From the NCBI GenBank assembly GCA_030147525.1, contig JASBVF010000016.1:124001-188000 (forward strand): a DNA stretch of 64,000 bases, given 5' to 3'. The notes under the pieces are model-generated. The model searched no databases, had not been told where the DNA came from, and saw nothing but the letters and a program-made list of their open reading frames with translations. The stretch is from Bacteroidota bacterium (GTDB lineage: Bacteria; Bacteroidota; Bacteroidia; Chitinophagales; Saprospiraceae). The position numbers and the translations under genes were made by a program. This document shows positions 1 through 7,789 of this stretch, piece after piece (the stretch's first letter is position 1; every line of letters starts with the position of its first letter).

Positions 1-1
1 G

Positions 2-1759
2 CCTGCTACCGATCTTTACGTTCGTTTCCTTCCCGCTGATCTTCAGGAATACAAAGAACTTCTCGAACTGGAAGAAACCCGTGACCTTGACTTCGACGAC
101 TATCCCCTTGATTATGAGATTATTGAGGAAGGTGGGTGGTATCACGATCCATCCATTCCGGATGACCGGCCGACCTGGCAATACACGGTGGTCCCGCCCA
201 ATTTTGAGTTTCCCAACATTCATTATGAAATACTGGAGGAGTTGGTACTGGCTCCCTATTATTCCTACCTCACAGCAGAGGCATACAGAATTACGGGCAA
301 TGACTATGAATCGGAGGGCAATCCGGAAATTCCCTGCGATCCACAGTATTGCGGCTCTTGGCCATGTTGTCTTTTGGTGGCTATGCCATGCAATGAACCT
401 TGCGGAAACGATCCGGCCTGTGTGCCCGGCGCTCCCGATTGGCCGAAATGCCTTGAGATTATCATCGGCGGTGGCGGTGGTGGTGGCCAGAGTACGAACG
501 ATTGTGATTGCCCCATACCCTCCAACACCAGATTCCCAGCCGGTTGTATCCAGGTAGAGGATACCCAATTGGGTAATGAAGGTGTGCGACACTTGAAAGT
601 AGTGGTCAAAGACGGGTTATTCCAACGGGTAAGGACGGAAACCGACGACAATGGCTGTTTCTTAGTAGAGAAACAGCATAGCAAGAAGGTGAAGATTAAG
701 ATCAAGTTTCAGAATGAGAAGGCCAGGTTTAGAGCGATACGGGAACTTGAAATCGATAATATTTTAGAGTATGCTCAGGTTATGAAGCATCGGATAATTT
801 TGAATAATCCGCCATACAATAATGTGCATGTTCTGTACAATCAAAACAACAATCTTTCATCGCACGAAAGAGCCAGATGGTATGCTTCAACGGGCAATAA
901 TGCTTTGCACGAATACTATGAGTTTGCTGGTCAGGACGGGATAACACTGCCACCACAAACACTAGATGTACTTATTACGCCAAGTGTAGAAGGCGAAGCG
1001 GCACCCATGTTCGACGAAATGAGCGTGAACCCTCTAACATTGATTAATGGAACTGCACAGTTATACTATTTTATGAACTGGGAGCAGGCATGGCCACCGT
1101 TTACACCTGGTCTTGGAGCATTCACCACGTTACTCACAGCGTATCTAGCTTTTTGGGCACCTGATATCGTCTATAATCACGGGGGCGAGAATGAACCATC
1201 TGATCAAATAAAGGATACCTACTACCATGAATTCGCTCATGCATCTCATTACAATGCATTGAACAGCAATCAGTATTGGATGAATAACATTCTTTACGTT
1301 TGGGACCAGGGAGGCTATGGAAATGGAACACAACCCGGAGCTGGAAGGTGTGCTGTAATCGAAATGTGGGGATTTCACATGGGGCCAACTTATGCTGATA
1401 GGCAATATGAGCTTGATCATAGCTTTGAACTACCGTCGGCCCCTTTGCTCGACAGACAACAAAACAGGCATGTCAATCGGCTTGAAAGAAGAGGAGACTA
1501 CCGAATTATTGCGGGATTCATACCTGGAGGGCTTTGTCACGATCTTATTGACGACAATTTTAATCCTTTACCAGGGGCCTCTGAAAACGTCAATATTACG
1601 AACGACGACGTAACTGGTTATCAAAATGCCAGTATTTTTACAAAAATGACGTCAAATATTTCCTCGCCGTCGAATTTGAGAGATCAATTGAAGACTGTCT
1701 TGCCAACTGGTATAACAGGAGTTGATATTGACGACTTATTTAGCGACTATGGTTGGTGA
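2..1759 (+). CDS. Secreted protein with HEFAH zinc-metalloprotease motif (5' end outside window)
   Basis: The reading frame is open from base 2, so the start lies upstream; about 585 codons are visible. The first GTG in frame (188) is not taken as the start because the upstream codons read as ordinary protein. In order one sees an acidic N-terminal stretch, a Cys-rich segment, a run of seven glycines (near base 470), a beta-rich segment resembling a carboxypeptidase-regulatory/transthyretin-like fold, and a C-terminal part with YYHEFAHASHY at about 1220-1250. HExxH is the zinc site of many metallopeptidases; a Glu about 40 residues further on (VIEMWGFHMG) could be the third ligand. I do not recognise a named family. 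A peptidase role is inferred from the motif and surface location is a guess. The next gene encodes a small lipoprotein. Confidence 0.6.
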   Translation, partial: PATDLYVRFLPADLQEYKELLELEETRDLDFDDYPLDYEIIEEGGWYHDPSIPDDRPTWQYTVVPPNFEFPNIHYEILEELVLAPYYSYLTAEAYRITGNDYESEGNPEIPCDPQYCGSWPCCLLVAMPCNEPCGNDPACVPGAPDWPKCLEIIIGGGGGGGQSTNDCDCPIPSNTRFPAGCIQVEDTQLGNEGVRHLKVVVKDGLFQRVRTETDDNGCFLVEKQHSKKVKIKIKFQNEKARFRAIRELEIDNILEYAQVMKHRIILNNPPYNNVHVLYNQNNNLSSHERARWYASTGNNALHEYYEFAGQDGITLPPQTLDVLITPSVEGEAAPMFDEMSVNPLTLINGTAQLYYFMNWEQAWPPFTPGLGAFTTLLTAYLAFWAPDIVYNHGGENEPSDQIKDTYYHEFAHASHYNALNSNQYWMNNILYVWDQGGYGNGTQPGAGRCAVIEMWGFHMGPTYADRQYELDHSFELPSAPLLDRQQNRHVNRLERRGDYRIIAGFIPGGLCHDLIDDNFNPLPGASENVNITNDDVTGYQNASIFTKMTSNISSPSNLRDQLKTVLPTGITGVDIDDLFSDYGW

Positions 1760-1762
1760 TAC

Positions 1763-1921
1763 ATATCAGCCCGATCAGTAACAAACTTTACCGGATTTAT
1801 AGAAGGATATGGATAGGTTGTACAAAGCCAGAGCCATGTACATTTATATACTTCTCAGTCTCAGTTGATGGAATGTACAAAACCTGATTCGTTGAAGTAT
1901 AAATACTGATCGGGCTGATAT
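1763..1921. repeat. 159-bp non-coding element bounded by perfect 18-bp inverted repeats
   Basis: Bases 1763-1780 and 1904-1921 are exact reverse complements (ATATCAGCCCGATCAGTA on the left). The left arm begins four bases after the HEFAH gene stop. Inside are further small inverted words: TATACTTC with GAAGTATA, and two TGTACA palindromes. There is no ORF of note. It could be a transcription terminator with a long loop, a MITE-like remnant or a folded RNA. Confidence 0.7.
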
Positions 1922-1962
1922 TATCTAAGAGCTTTCTTTATGCTTATCCAAAATATAAAAAC

Positions 1963-2604
1963 ATGAAACTGAATAAAGCCTTTTCTCTTTTATTTCTAAC
2001 TGGTTTTTTTTATTGCTCTACTTGTGAAACTGATAATAAAAGTTGTAGAGTAGATTACAAGTTTGAATTTCCTGTCGTAATATCACCGGTTTTGGATACT
2101 TTTCAAGATAACGACACGATTTGGATAGAAATAAAATTTCCATCTAAAGTTATGGATATGAATAGTCAGAATCAAATAGGAGTTGATAGCTTTGATTTCC
2201 TATTCACCGTAGGAATTACCAAGTTCACCCCTGCAACCATTGATTTTTATGGAATTGATCACTTTAACGTAGTTGAAAATATCGGGGAATTGACTAGAAA
2301 GGATTTATCAGGTGTTAGTGTTTACGATCTCAAGTCAGAGTATGAAAACGAAACCCATCAGATTAGTTTTGGACTCATTCCTATTAGTTCTGGCAACTTT
2401 TTGATTAGTTTTAACTCAGTAATAAATAAAGCAGATATTGTCACTTTTATTAAACCTGATTGTGAGGAACGCATTGAAATATTATTCAAAACCAATGAGG
2501 GCACTAATAATAATTTTGAGCTTTACAAAAATAACAGTCCAGATAAAGATGTAGCCCTTGATGGGTTTAACTACCGCGGTAGTTACGCCTTTGTCGTCAA
2601 CTAA
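1963..2604 (+). CDS. Small lipoprotein of unknown function
   Basis: 213 residues. The N-terminus is a signal peptide with a hydrophobic core followed by Cys (FYCSTC), which looks like a lipoprotein signal although the lipobox is not canonical. The mature part is beta-rich and acidic with no motif I recognise. The gene is visibly more AT-rich than its neighbours, which may point to recent acquisition. It follows the HEFAH protein on the same strand across the inverted-repeat element. A joint role, for example as an envelope partner or inhibitor, is possible but only inferred from position. Confidence 0.55.
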   Translation: MKLNKAFSLLFLTGFFYCSTCETDNKSCRVDYKFEFPVVISPVLDTFQDNDTIWIEIKFPSKVMDMNSQNQIGVDSFDFLFTVGITKFTPATIDFYGIDHFNVVENIGELTRKDLSGVSVYDLKSEYENETHQISFGLIPISSGNFLISFNSVINKADIVTFIKPDCEERIEILFKTNEGTNNNFELYKNNSPDKDVALDGFNYRGSYAFVVN

Positions 2605-2684
2605 TAAAGTCCATGCTATTTTACCCCGCTATTGTGCTGGGCATCATGTGAGGAAACTTCCCAACCACCCAGTCTCAAATCTGT

Positions 2685-2692
2685 TATATTTG
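2685..2692 (+). promoter_or_regulatory. Bacteroidota-type -7 promoter element (TATATTTG)
   Basis: TATATTTG matches the TAnnTTTG -7 consensus of Bacteroidota and lies 16 bases before the ATG of the DUF433 gene, which would give a very short leader. No clear -33 TTTG was found. Confidence 0.45.
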
Positions 2693-2708
2693 TTGAAAAT
2701 TGAAGCCA

Positions 2709-2942
2709 ATGGGAAAAGAAATTTTAAAGCGGATCACCATCGACCCGGAATTTTGCCACGGAAAGCCAACTGTCCGGGGTTCCCGCCTGATGGTTACTAC
2801 CGTTCTCGAATTGCTTGCGAGCGATATGACAATAGAGGAAATCCTGGCCGACTATCCTTCCCTTGAACGGGAAGACATACAAGCTTGTCTTCAATATGCC
2901 GCTTTGCTGGCTAAATTTCAAAGCATACCCCTTGCTGCATGA
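2709..2942 (+). CDS. DUF433 family protein, antitoxin-like
   Basis: 77 residues from ATG 2709; an in-frame TTG at 2700 would add three residues but ATG is preferred. The sequence RITIDPEFCHGKPTVRGSR is the hallmark of DUF433, followed by a helical C-terminus (MTIEEILADYPSLEREDI). DUF433 proteins are small winged-helix-like proteins often found upstream of DUF5615 PIN-like proteins and regarded as antitoxin-type partners (family knowledge). Its stop overlaps the next start (ATGA, 2939-2942), the usual arrangement of the pair, but the partner here is shortened. Confidence 0.8.
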   Translation: MGKEILKRITIDPEFCHGKPTVRGSRLMVTTVLELLASDMTIEEILADYPSLEREDIQACLQYAALLAKFQSIPLAA

Positions 2943-3091
2943 AATTTTTAGTGGACGAACAATTATCCGGCAATATCTCCAATAGCGATTTGCTTGCCCT
3001 TTTTCAATCCAACCTCCATCAAATTTTGCAGTTGTTTCATAATGCTGATGTGGTGGAAATGAACCGTCAAAACCTGCTGATCAGACTTTGA
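2939..3091 (+). pseudogene. Truncated DUF5615-type PIN-like partner (internally deleted)
   Basis: The frame starting in the ATGA overlap encodes 50 residues. MKFLVDEQL is the typical start of DUF5615 proteins, carrying the first acidic residue of the PIN-like active site. The rest, GNISNSDLLALFQSNL onward, resembles the usual C-terminus. About 60 central residues expected in a protein of about 110 (including the later acidic residues and the TKDxDF-type strand) are missing, with the frame kept. This reads as an in-frame deletion that destroyed the putative nuclease while leaving the DUF433 gene intact. Its last codon overlaps the TTG start proposed for the GHMP kinase. Confidence 0.65.
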
Positions 3092-4032
3092 AGCAAGCTA
3101 AAAAATCTTTTCACGCCCACGGCAAACTCCTCCTCACCGCCGAGTATTTCGTGCTCGACGGGGCGCTGGCGCTGGCGCTGCCGGCGAAGCTGGGGCAGTC
3201 GTTGGAATTAGAAATTGGAAATTGGAAATTGGAAATTCCGGCACTACACTGGCGGAGTTTTGATGAAAAAAAGCAGTGCTGGTTCGAGGCGAAGTTTGAA
3301 TTGGAAAATTTCGAAATCCTGAAAAATAGCGACCCTGCTGTTGCTGCCCGCCTGCAAAAAATCCTCCGGGAAGCCCGAAACCTGAACCCGGATTTTTTGC
3401 CTTCGGCCAAGAGCCAAGAGCTAACAGCCAAAAGCCAATTAGATTTCCCCCGTCTCTGGGGCCTCGGCACCAGTTCCACGCTCATTCACCTCGTTGCGCA
3501 GTGGGCGGAAGTGGATGCTTTCGAGCTGCAATTCCGCACCTTCGGCGGGTCGGGTTACGACATTGCCTGCGCCGGGGCAGCGGGGCCTATTTTGTATTTT
3601 TTAAAAAATGGAAAACCGCACGCCGAGCCTTGCGATTTTTACCCGCCATTTGCTAACCAGTTGTATTTCATTTATTTAGGTCAAAAACAGGACAGTCGGG
3701 AAGGCATCGCCAGGTACCGGTCGGCGGTGGATGGCCGGCAGTTGGCGGTGGACAGTATTTCAGCGTTGACGAGGGAATTTTTGACGGTGGCGACACTGGC
3801 GGATTTTGAAAAACTGATCGTGGAACACGAAAACCTCGTTTCAAAAACCATCGGGCTGCCGAGGGCGAAGGAGCTGTATTTCAGCGATTTTTGGGGTGAA
3901 ATAAAATCCCTTGGCGCCTGGGGCGGCGACTTCGTGATGGCCACGAGCGACCGAACAACCGAAGAAACCCGCCAATATTTCAACGAAAAAGGCTACGAGG
4001 TGTTCTTGCCGTATGAAACCTTGATTTTGTGA
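3088..4032 (+). CDS. GHMP-family kinase, mevalonate/phosphomevalonate kinase-like
   Basis: 314 residues. GHMP signatures are present: the N-terminal GKLLLTAEYFVLDGALALALP (residues 12-32), the phosphate-binding loop GLGTSS (125-130), a likely catalytic Asp in GGSGYDIACAG (about 158), and the C-terminal glycine motif GAWGGDF. The family phosphorylates small alcohols or acids with ATP. In Bacteroidota such stand-alone proteins are usually tied to the mevalonate route to isoprenoids, but the substrate cannot be fixed from sequence. The start is TTG 3088, since no ATG lies in frame nearby. Three heptamer-period arrays lie inside the gene (near 3207-3237, 3406-3440 and 3719-3753) and encode low-complexity inserts such as LELEIGNWKLEI. 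Confidence 0.75.
   Translation: MKQAKKSFHAHGKLLLTAEYFVLDGALALALPAKLGQSLELEIGNWKLEIPALHWRSFDEKKQCWFEAKFELENFEILKNSDPAVAARLQKILREARNLNPDFLPSAKSQELTAKSQLDFPRLWGLGTSSTLIHLVAQWAEVDAFELQFRTFGGSGYDIACAGAAGPILYFLKNGKPHAEPCDFYPPFANQLYFIYLGQKQDSREGIARYRSAVDGRQLAVDSISALTREFLTVATLADFEKLIVEHENLVSKTIGLPRAKELYFSDFWGEIKSLGAWGGDFVMATSDRTTEETRQYFNEKGYEVFLPYETLIL
3207..3440 (+). repeat. Two 7-bp-period arrays inside the GHMP kinase gene
   Basis: At 3207-3237 an ATTAGAA unit is followed by three ATTGGAA units. At 3406-3440 there are five units of GCCAAGA type (GCCAAGA twice, GCTAACA, GCCAAAA, GCCAATT). A third array (GGTCGGC, GGTGGAT, GGCCGGC, AGTTGGC, GGTGGAC) is at 3719-3753. All are translated. The word order ATTAGAA-ATTGGAA also occurs between genes at 20511. 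Confidence 0.7.
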
Positions 4033-4047
4033 AAAAGGAAAAATTTT

Positions 4048-4794
4048 ATGGCAACAACCTGGTACGATAGTAAAGTAATCCGAATCGAAGACGAGTCGCC
4101 GACGACGAAGCGGTTTTGGCTGCAAGTCGAAGGCGTGGATTCGTTCGATTTCAAAGCCGGGCAGTTCGTGACGATGGACCTGCCCATCGGCGAACGGCGG
4201 CGGCAGCGTTGGCGCAGCTACTCCATCGCCAATGCGCCCGACGGCTCGAACGTGCTCGAATTTTGTATCGTTCATCTCGACGGGGGCGTGGCTTCCGGTT
4301 ATTTTTTCAACGAAGTGAAAATTGGAACAGAGATCAAATTCAAAGGTCCGGACGGTAATTTCGTTTTACCTGAAAATATTGAGAAAGACCTCGTTTTTGT
4401 TTGCACGGGTACGGGTGTTGCGCCTTTCCGCAGCATGATCTGGGATTTGAAAAAACAGGGAAAGCCGCACAAAAATATTCATCTGATTTTCGGCACCCGT
4501 TACAGCGATGGCATTTTATACCAAAAAGAATTTGAGCAACTGGCCAGGGAAATGCCTGGTTTTCGCTACTCCGTGACGCTGTCGAGAGAGGAGGAACTTC
4601 ACCTGAACGGGCAGCCGTTTGACCTGAAAAAAGGATATGTTCACCAGATTTACCTGGAAGACTACCCGCCGAAAAGCCCCGGCGTCGATTTCTATCTCTG
4701 CGGTTGGACGCAGATGGTAGACGAAGCAGTCGCAAATTTAATCGTGAAAATGGGCTGCGATCGTACGCAGGTGAAATACGAATTGTATGGTTGA
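4048..4794 (+). CDS. Ferredoxin-NADP+ reductase-type FAD oxidoreductase
   Basis: 248 residues, a complete FNR-like two-domain flavoprotein. The FAD domain has the RxYS motif in RWRSYSIAN (about residue 52-60). The nucleotide domain has GTGVAPFRSM (about 127-136) and a C-terminal FYLCGWTQMVDE segment that normally contacts NAD(P)H. The protein ends in an aromatic-Gly (YG), as plant-type FNRs often end near an aromatic residue. It should pass electrons between NAD(P)H and a small iron-sulfur or flavin carrier in the cytoplasm; the partner is unknown. It follows the GHMP kinase by 15 bases, so co-transcription is likely. Confidence 0.8.
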   Translation: MATTWYDSKVIRIEDESPTTKRFWLQVEGVDSFDFKAGQFVTMDLPIGERRRQRWRSYSIANAPDGSNVLEFCIVHLDGGVASGYFFNEVKIGTEIKFKGPDGNFVLPENIEKDLVFVCTGTGVAPFRSMIWDLKKQGKPHKNIHLIFGTRYSDGILYQKEFEQLAREMPGFRYSVTLSREEELHLNGQPFDLKKGYVHQIYLEDYPPKSPGVDFYLCGWTQMVDEAVANLIVKMGCDRTQVKYELYG

Positions 4795-4819
4795 TAAAAC
4801 TTGAAAAGCATTTTTCTGT

Positions 4820-4827
4820 TACTTTTG
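4820..4827 (+). promoter_or_regulatory. Bacteroidota-type -7 element upstream of nfu (TACTTTTG)
   Basis: TACTTTTG fits TAnnTTTG and lies about 105 bases before the Nfu start. The leader then carries an imperfect inverted repeat of TTTAAAAG-like words (about 4845-4922). Confidence 0.4.
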
Positions 4828-4844
4828 TGGACAAAATCTAAATA

Positions 4845-4922
4845 AGAAGTTTAAAAGTTGAATGGTTTAAAAGTTTATGAGTGCGAACCTTGGCTTCATC
4901 AATTTTTAAACCCTTAAACCAA
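4845..4922. repeat. Imperfect inverted repeat of TTTAAA words before nfu
   Basis: Units of about 8 bp (GTTTAAAA, GTTGAATG, GTTTAAAA) on the left face TTTTTAAACCCTTAAACC on the right and can pair across a loop of about 30 bases. The words are like those of the perfect hairpin at 45924-45964. Confidence 0.5.
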
Positions 4923-4932
4923 CCAAAAGAAT

Positions 4933-5541
4933 ATGAATACCGCCACTTCATCTCCCGTCATGCTCTACACCGAGCAGACGCCCAACCCTGAATCACTGAA
5001 ATTCGTGACTAATCGCATGCTCTACCGTGGTACGGCTGATTTCAAAGAGGAGTCATTTGCCCGTGAATGGTCGGCGCTGGCTTCCGGATTGTTCGATCAC
5101 CCTTTTGTAAAAGGCGTTTACATCACGAATAACTTCGTTACGGTGACGAAAGAATTCAACTACGAATGGGCTGATATTATGCTCAAGTTGAAGGATTTCA
5201 TCAAAAAACACGTCGAAGAAGGCAATGAGATCATCAAGGACGGTTTTGCGGAAGCAATGGAAAAACTGGATGCTGAGCGTGCAGCCGAACAGTTTACCGG
5301 TGAAGATGGCGAGCTTGCCCGCCGTATCAAGGAATTGATCGATACATACGTGAAACCTGCCGTCGAAATGGATGGCGGTAATATCGAATTCAAAGCCTAC
5401 GACAAGGGTGTCGTGCACGTTACGATGCAAGGTTCTTGCAGTGGCTGTCCGTCCTCAACGGTTACGCTTAAGGCCGGCATCGAAGGCATGCTGAAGCGCA
5501 TGGTGCCGGAAGTGACGGAAGTCGTGCAGGAAATGGGCTAA
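4933..5541 (+). CDS. nfuA: Nfu/NifU-type iron-sulfur cluster carrier
   Basis: 202 residues with two domains. The N-terminal Nfu domain (about 8-95; YTEQTPNPESLKF) is joined through a helical linker to a C-terminal NifU domain (about 125-200) with the cluster-binding GSCSGCPSS (Cys169 and Cys172). Such proteins carry a [4Fe-4S] cluster between two subunits and deliver it to apo-enzymes in the cytoplasm. The order of domains matches mitochondrial/bacterial Nfu rather than E. coli NfuA, so the symbol is by function. A hairpin with a T-run ends the gene at 5561-5626. Confidence 0.85.
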   Translation: MNTATSSPVMLYTEQTPNPESLKFVTNRMLYRGTADFKEESFAREWSALASGLFDHPFVKGVYITNNFVTVTKEFNYEWADIMLKLKDFIKKHVEEGNEIIKDGFAEAMEKLDAERAAEQFTGEDGELARRIKELIDTYVKPAVEMDGGNIEFKAYDKGVVHVTMQGSCSGCPSSTVTLKAGIEGMLKRMVPEVTEVVQEMG

Positions 5542-5560
5542 TTTTTTAGCGGTTTCAAAA

Positions 5561-5626
5561 GGTGTTCAAAGTCCGGGTGAAGGCGGTTTTTAATGAAACT
5601 TGCTGCCGGACTTTGAACATCTTTTT
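5561..5626. terminator. Rho-independent terminator between nfu and the convergent aspartic protease gene
   Basis: GGTGTTCAAAGTCCGG (5561-5576) pairs with CCGGACTTTGAACATC (5606-5621) at 15 of 16 positions and is followed by six T. It can serve the plus strand and, less well, the minus strand gene that ends at 5626. Confidence 0.7.
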
Positions 5627-6585
5627 TATTTGAGGCCGTTTGGAAAGCCTTCTTTTTTTGCAGTTAGTGTTTTTTCAGCCAGTGCATTTTCTGTCTCTTC
5701 CCATAGGTAAAGTTTCTTCTGTTTGTAATTGATGGCCATTTTTCCCTGCATTAAAAATGGCGTGCCGAGCATACCGTCAAGGCGGCTGTCAAGTTCGTTG
5801 TTCAGAAGGCTGAGGTCTGCGATAGCAACTTTTGCAGGTTCCATTTTCCAGTTTCCAATCGTCAGCCCGGCCAAACTTCCCTGTTCGCAGGTTTTACTTC
5901 CTTTTTTCATTCCTTTTAAAACGAGTGGGCGGCTCGACTGGATAGTCAGCTTTTTTTTGTCAACGATTCGCTTGTTCAGTACGTTGATTTCGGCGCCGGA
6001 GTCAAGTCCAAGCCGTAGTTTTTGATCATCGACCTGAGCGATGATGCAGGGGAAATGTCCGCTCATTTTCATTTCAAAGGAATCGACCAGGGTGTATTCC
6101 AGCGTAGCACAGGTTCTGTGGCCCTTTCGGGTCAGCGGGAACAGTAACAAGTGCTTTTTATCAAAATCGATTAAAATCTCCAAATCCTTGAAGGCCGGAT
6201 AGCCCATGATCCCAGCGATTGAAATGCCTTTGCTTTCTTCAAGGCCTCTCAAATCCGTCACGAGGCCATAGCCCCGGGGCAGCGGGTAGCCCGACAGGGT
6301 CATTTTTTTTATGGCATAATGTGAGACTCTGGAGGTTTCTCCATTGATGTCGATGACTGCGTCGCCCTGCCAGGGGATTTCCCTTCCTTTAAAGTAGGCA
6401 CTGTTGAGAAATGTTTCCGGAGCGCCGGTATCAAGAATGAAGTTGCCTGGCTTCCCATCGATCACAATTTCAATAAAAATCGTGTTGCCGATGAGCGTGA
6501 ATGGAGCAATCACAGGCTGCGACTGTGATTGACAGTAGGTATTTGTGGTCGTGGCGGACAGTAGTAAAAATAGAATGCACTTCAT
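5626..6585 (-). CDS. Two-lobed retropepsin-like aspartic protease, secreted
   Basis: 319 residues with a signal peptide (MKCILFLLLSATTTNTYCQ). Two aspartic-protease half-sites occur in one chain: FILDTGAPETF (Asp52) and LGLDSGAEINV (Asp195). Each is followed by the hydrophobic-glycine strand expected of retropepsin folds (IAGIMGYPAF and LDGMLGTPFL). Retroviral proteases dimerise, whereas this one could close a full active site by itself. Related Bacteroidota proteins are annotated as 'aspartyl protease/clan AA'. The location is probably periplasm or surface; the substrate is unknown. It stands alone and converges on nfu. Confidence 0.75.
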   Translation of the reverse strand: MKCILFLLLSATTTNTYCQSQSQPVIAPFTLIGNTIFIEIVIDGKPGNFILDTGAPETFLNSAYFKGREIPWQGDAVIDINGETSRVSHYAIKKMTLSGYPLPRGYGLVTDLRGLEESKGISIAGIMGYPAFKDLEILIDFDKKHLLLFPLTRKGHRTCATLEYTLVDSFEMKMSGHFPCIIAQVDDQKLRLGLDSGAEINVLNKRIVDKKKLTIQSSRPLVLKGMKKGSKTCEQGSLAGLTIGNWKMEPAKVAIADLSLLNNELDSRLDGMLGTPFLMQGKMAINYKQKKLYLWEETENALAEKTLTAKKEGFPNGLK

Positions 6586-6933
6586 AGTTCGGGATTTGAA
6601 GCATGAAAAAATGAGAATTCGTTGCAGCTTTTTCGATACTAATTTTGGAAAAAGGGATCCTGGGAAAGACCGTTTCGTTATGGCTTTTTTCTGTTGGGGC
6701 GTAGCGATTTTTCGTTGGCGATTACAAGTTTGGAATAGTGCTCGTCAGAGAGTAGTAGTTCAGTGATAGGATAGACGCAAAAAGACAGGCTTTCTAAATA
6801 AATGTTGCCCACCTGGGAGGTTTTACAGATAAAAGTGCTGTATTTTAATGTTATTGCAAAATATTTGCCAAATTAAATTGCTTTGGTAATTTCTTTTATC
6901 CTGACTAATTTCACCCGAACCAAATTTTGTCGA
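6586..6933. other. Intergenic region between divergent genes, no gene seen
   Basis: About 350 bases between the minus-strand protease and the plus-strand hydrolase. It becomes AT-rich after 6780. I see no convincing TAnnTTTG box, RNA gene or repeat; it presumably holds both promoters. Confidence 0.5.
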
Positions 6934-7773
6934 ATGGATTGGATTTCACCTCTCACGGCGGCTGGCCTTGTTTACTTTGTTATTTGTGTGATATTTTATT
7001 TTACGCAAGACTTTTATTTTTTCCGGCCGGAGATATTGCCAAGCTCATTTCAGTACCGGTACCCATTCCCGTTTGAGGAGGTACATTTTGAAATGGAAGA
7101 CGGCGGCTACATCAACGGGCTTCACTTCAAGGTGCCCAATGCCCGTGGCGTTGTTTACTACCTCAAGGGCAATTCAAAAAGCGTGAAAGGGTGGGGGAAG
7201 TTTGCCAAGGACTTTGTTAGCAAGGGCTATGATTTTTTCATGGTCGATTACCGGGGCATGGGCAAGAGCAGCGGCCGGCGCACGGAGTCAACTCTTTACA
7301 ACGATGCTCAACACATCTACCGGTGGCTGGAGGAAAAATACGGCGAAGAGCGAATCGTGCTCTACGGCCGCTCGATGGGTAGCGGTGTTGCTGCCCGCAT
7401 TGCATCCTGGAATCAGCCCAAAATGCTTATCCTGGATTCGCCTTACCTGAGTTTTTTGTACCAGGTCCGGCGGTACGGATTCTGGTTGCCGCTTCGCTGG
7501 CTGTTGAAATATAAAATCCGAACGGATCATTTTATCCGAAAAATAACCTGCCCGGTTTTTATTCTTCATGGTAAAAAAGACAGGCTCATTCCCTTTTCCC
7601 AAAGCGAAGCACTGAAAGAGGAAGCCCCCGGCGTAGTAAACCTTTTGCCCATCGATGAAGCAGGGCACAACGACCTGCCAACCTTCGCCGAGTACCACGA
7701 GCTGCTGTACGACATTTTGAATGACGAAGAGGTTATTTTGAATTGGGAGGGAGGGATGAAAGCTGTGGCGTGA
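6934..7773 (+). CDS. Membrane-anchored alpha/beta hydrolase
   Basis: ATG 6934 is chosen over the TTG at 6883, giving 279 residues. Residues 8-24 form one hydrophobic segment (LTAAGLVYFVICVIFYF), an N-terminal anchor. The hydrolase core follows: oxyanion-side strand GVVYYLKGN, nucleophile elbow GRSMGSG (Ser147), acid in GKKDRLIP and histidine in EAGHNDLP. This is the BEM46/ABHD13-like arrangement of esterase/lipase-type enzymes facing the periplasm. The substrate is unknown. It converges on the CYTH gene with 16 bases between. Confidence 0.75.
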   Translation: MDWISPLTAAGLVYFVICVIFYFTQDFYFFRPEILPSSFQYRYPFPFEEVHFEMEDGGYINGLHFKVPNARGVVYYLKGNSKSVKGWGKFAKDFVSKGYDFFMVDYRGMGKSSGRRTESTLYNDAQHIYRWLEEKYGEERIVLYGRSMGSGVAARIASWNQPKMLILDSPYLSFLYQVRRYGFWLPLRWLLKYKIRTDHFIRKITCPVFILHGKKDRLIPFSQSEALKEEAPGVVNLLPIDEAGHNDLPTFAEYHELLYDILNDEEVILNWEGGMKAVA

Positions 7774-7789
7774 GTATTTTTTAAAAACT

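Noticed and set aside
6883-6933. TTG start for the alpha/beta hydrolase
   Set aside because: It would add 17 residues before the membrane anchor; the ATG at 6934 fits the anchor better.
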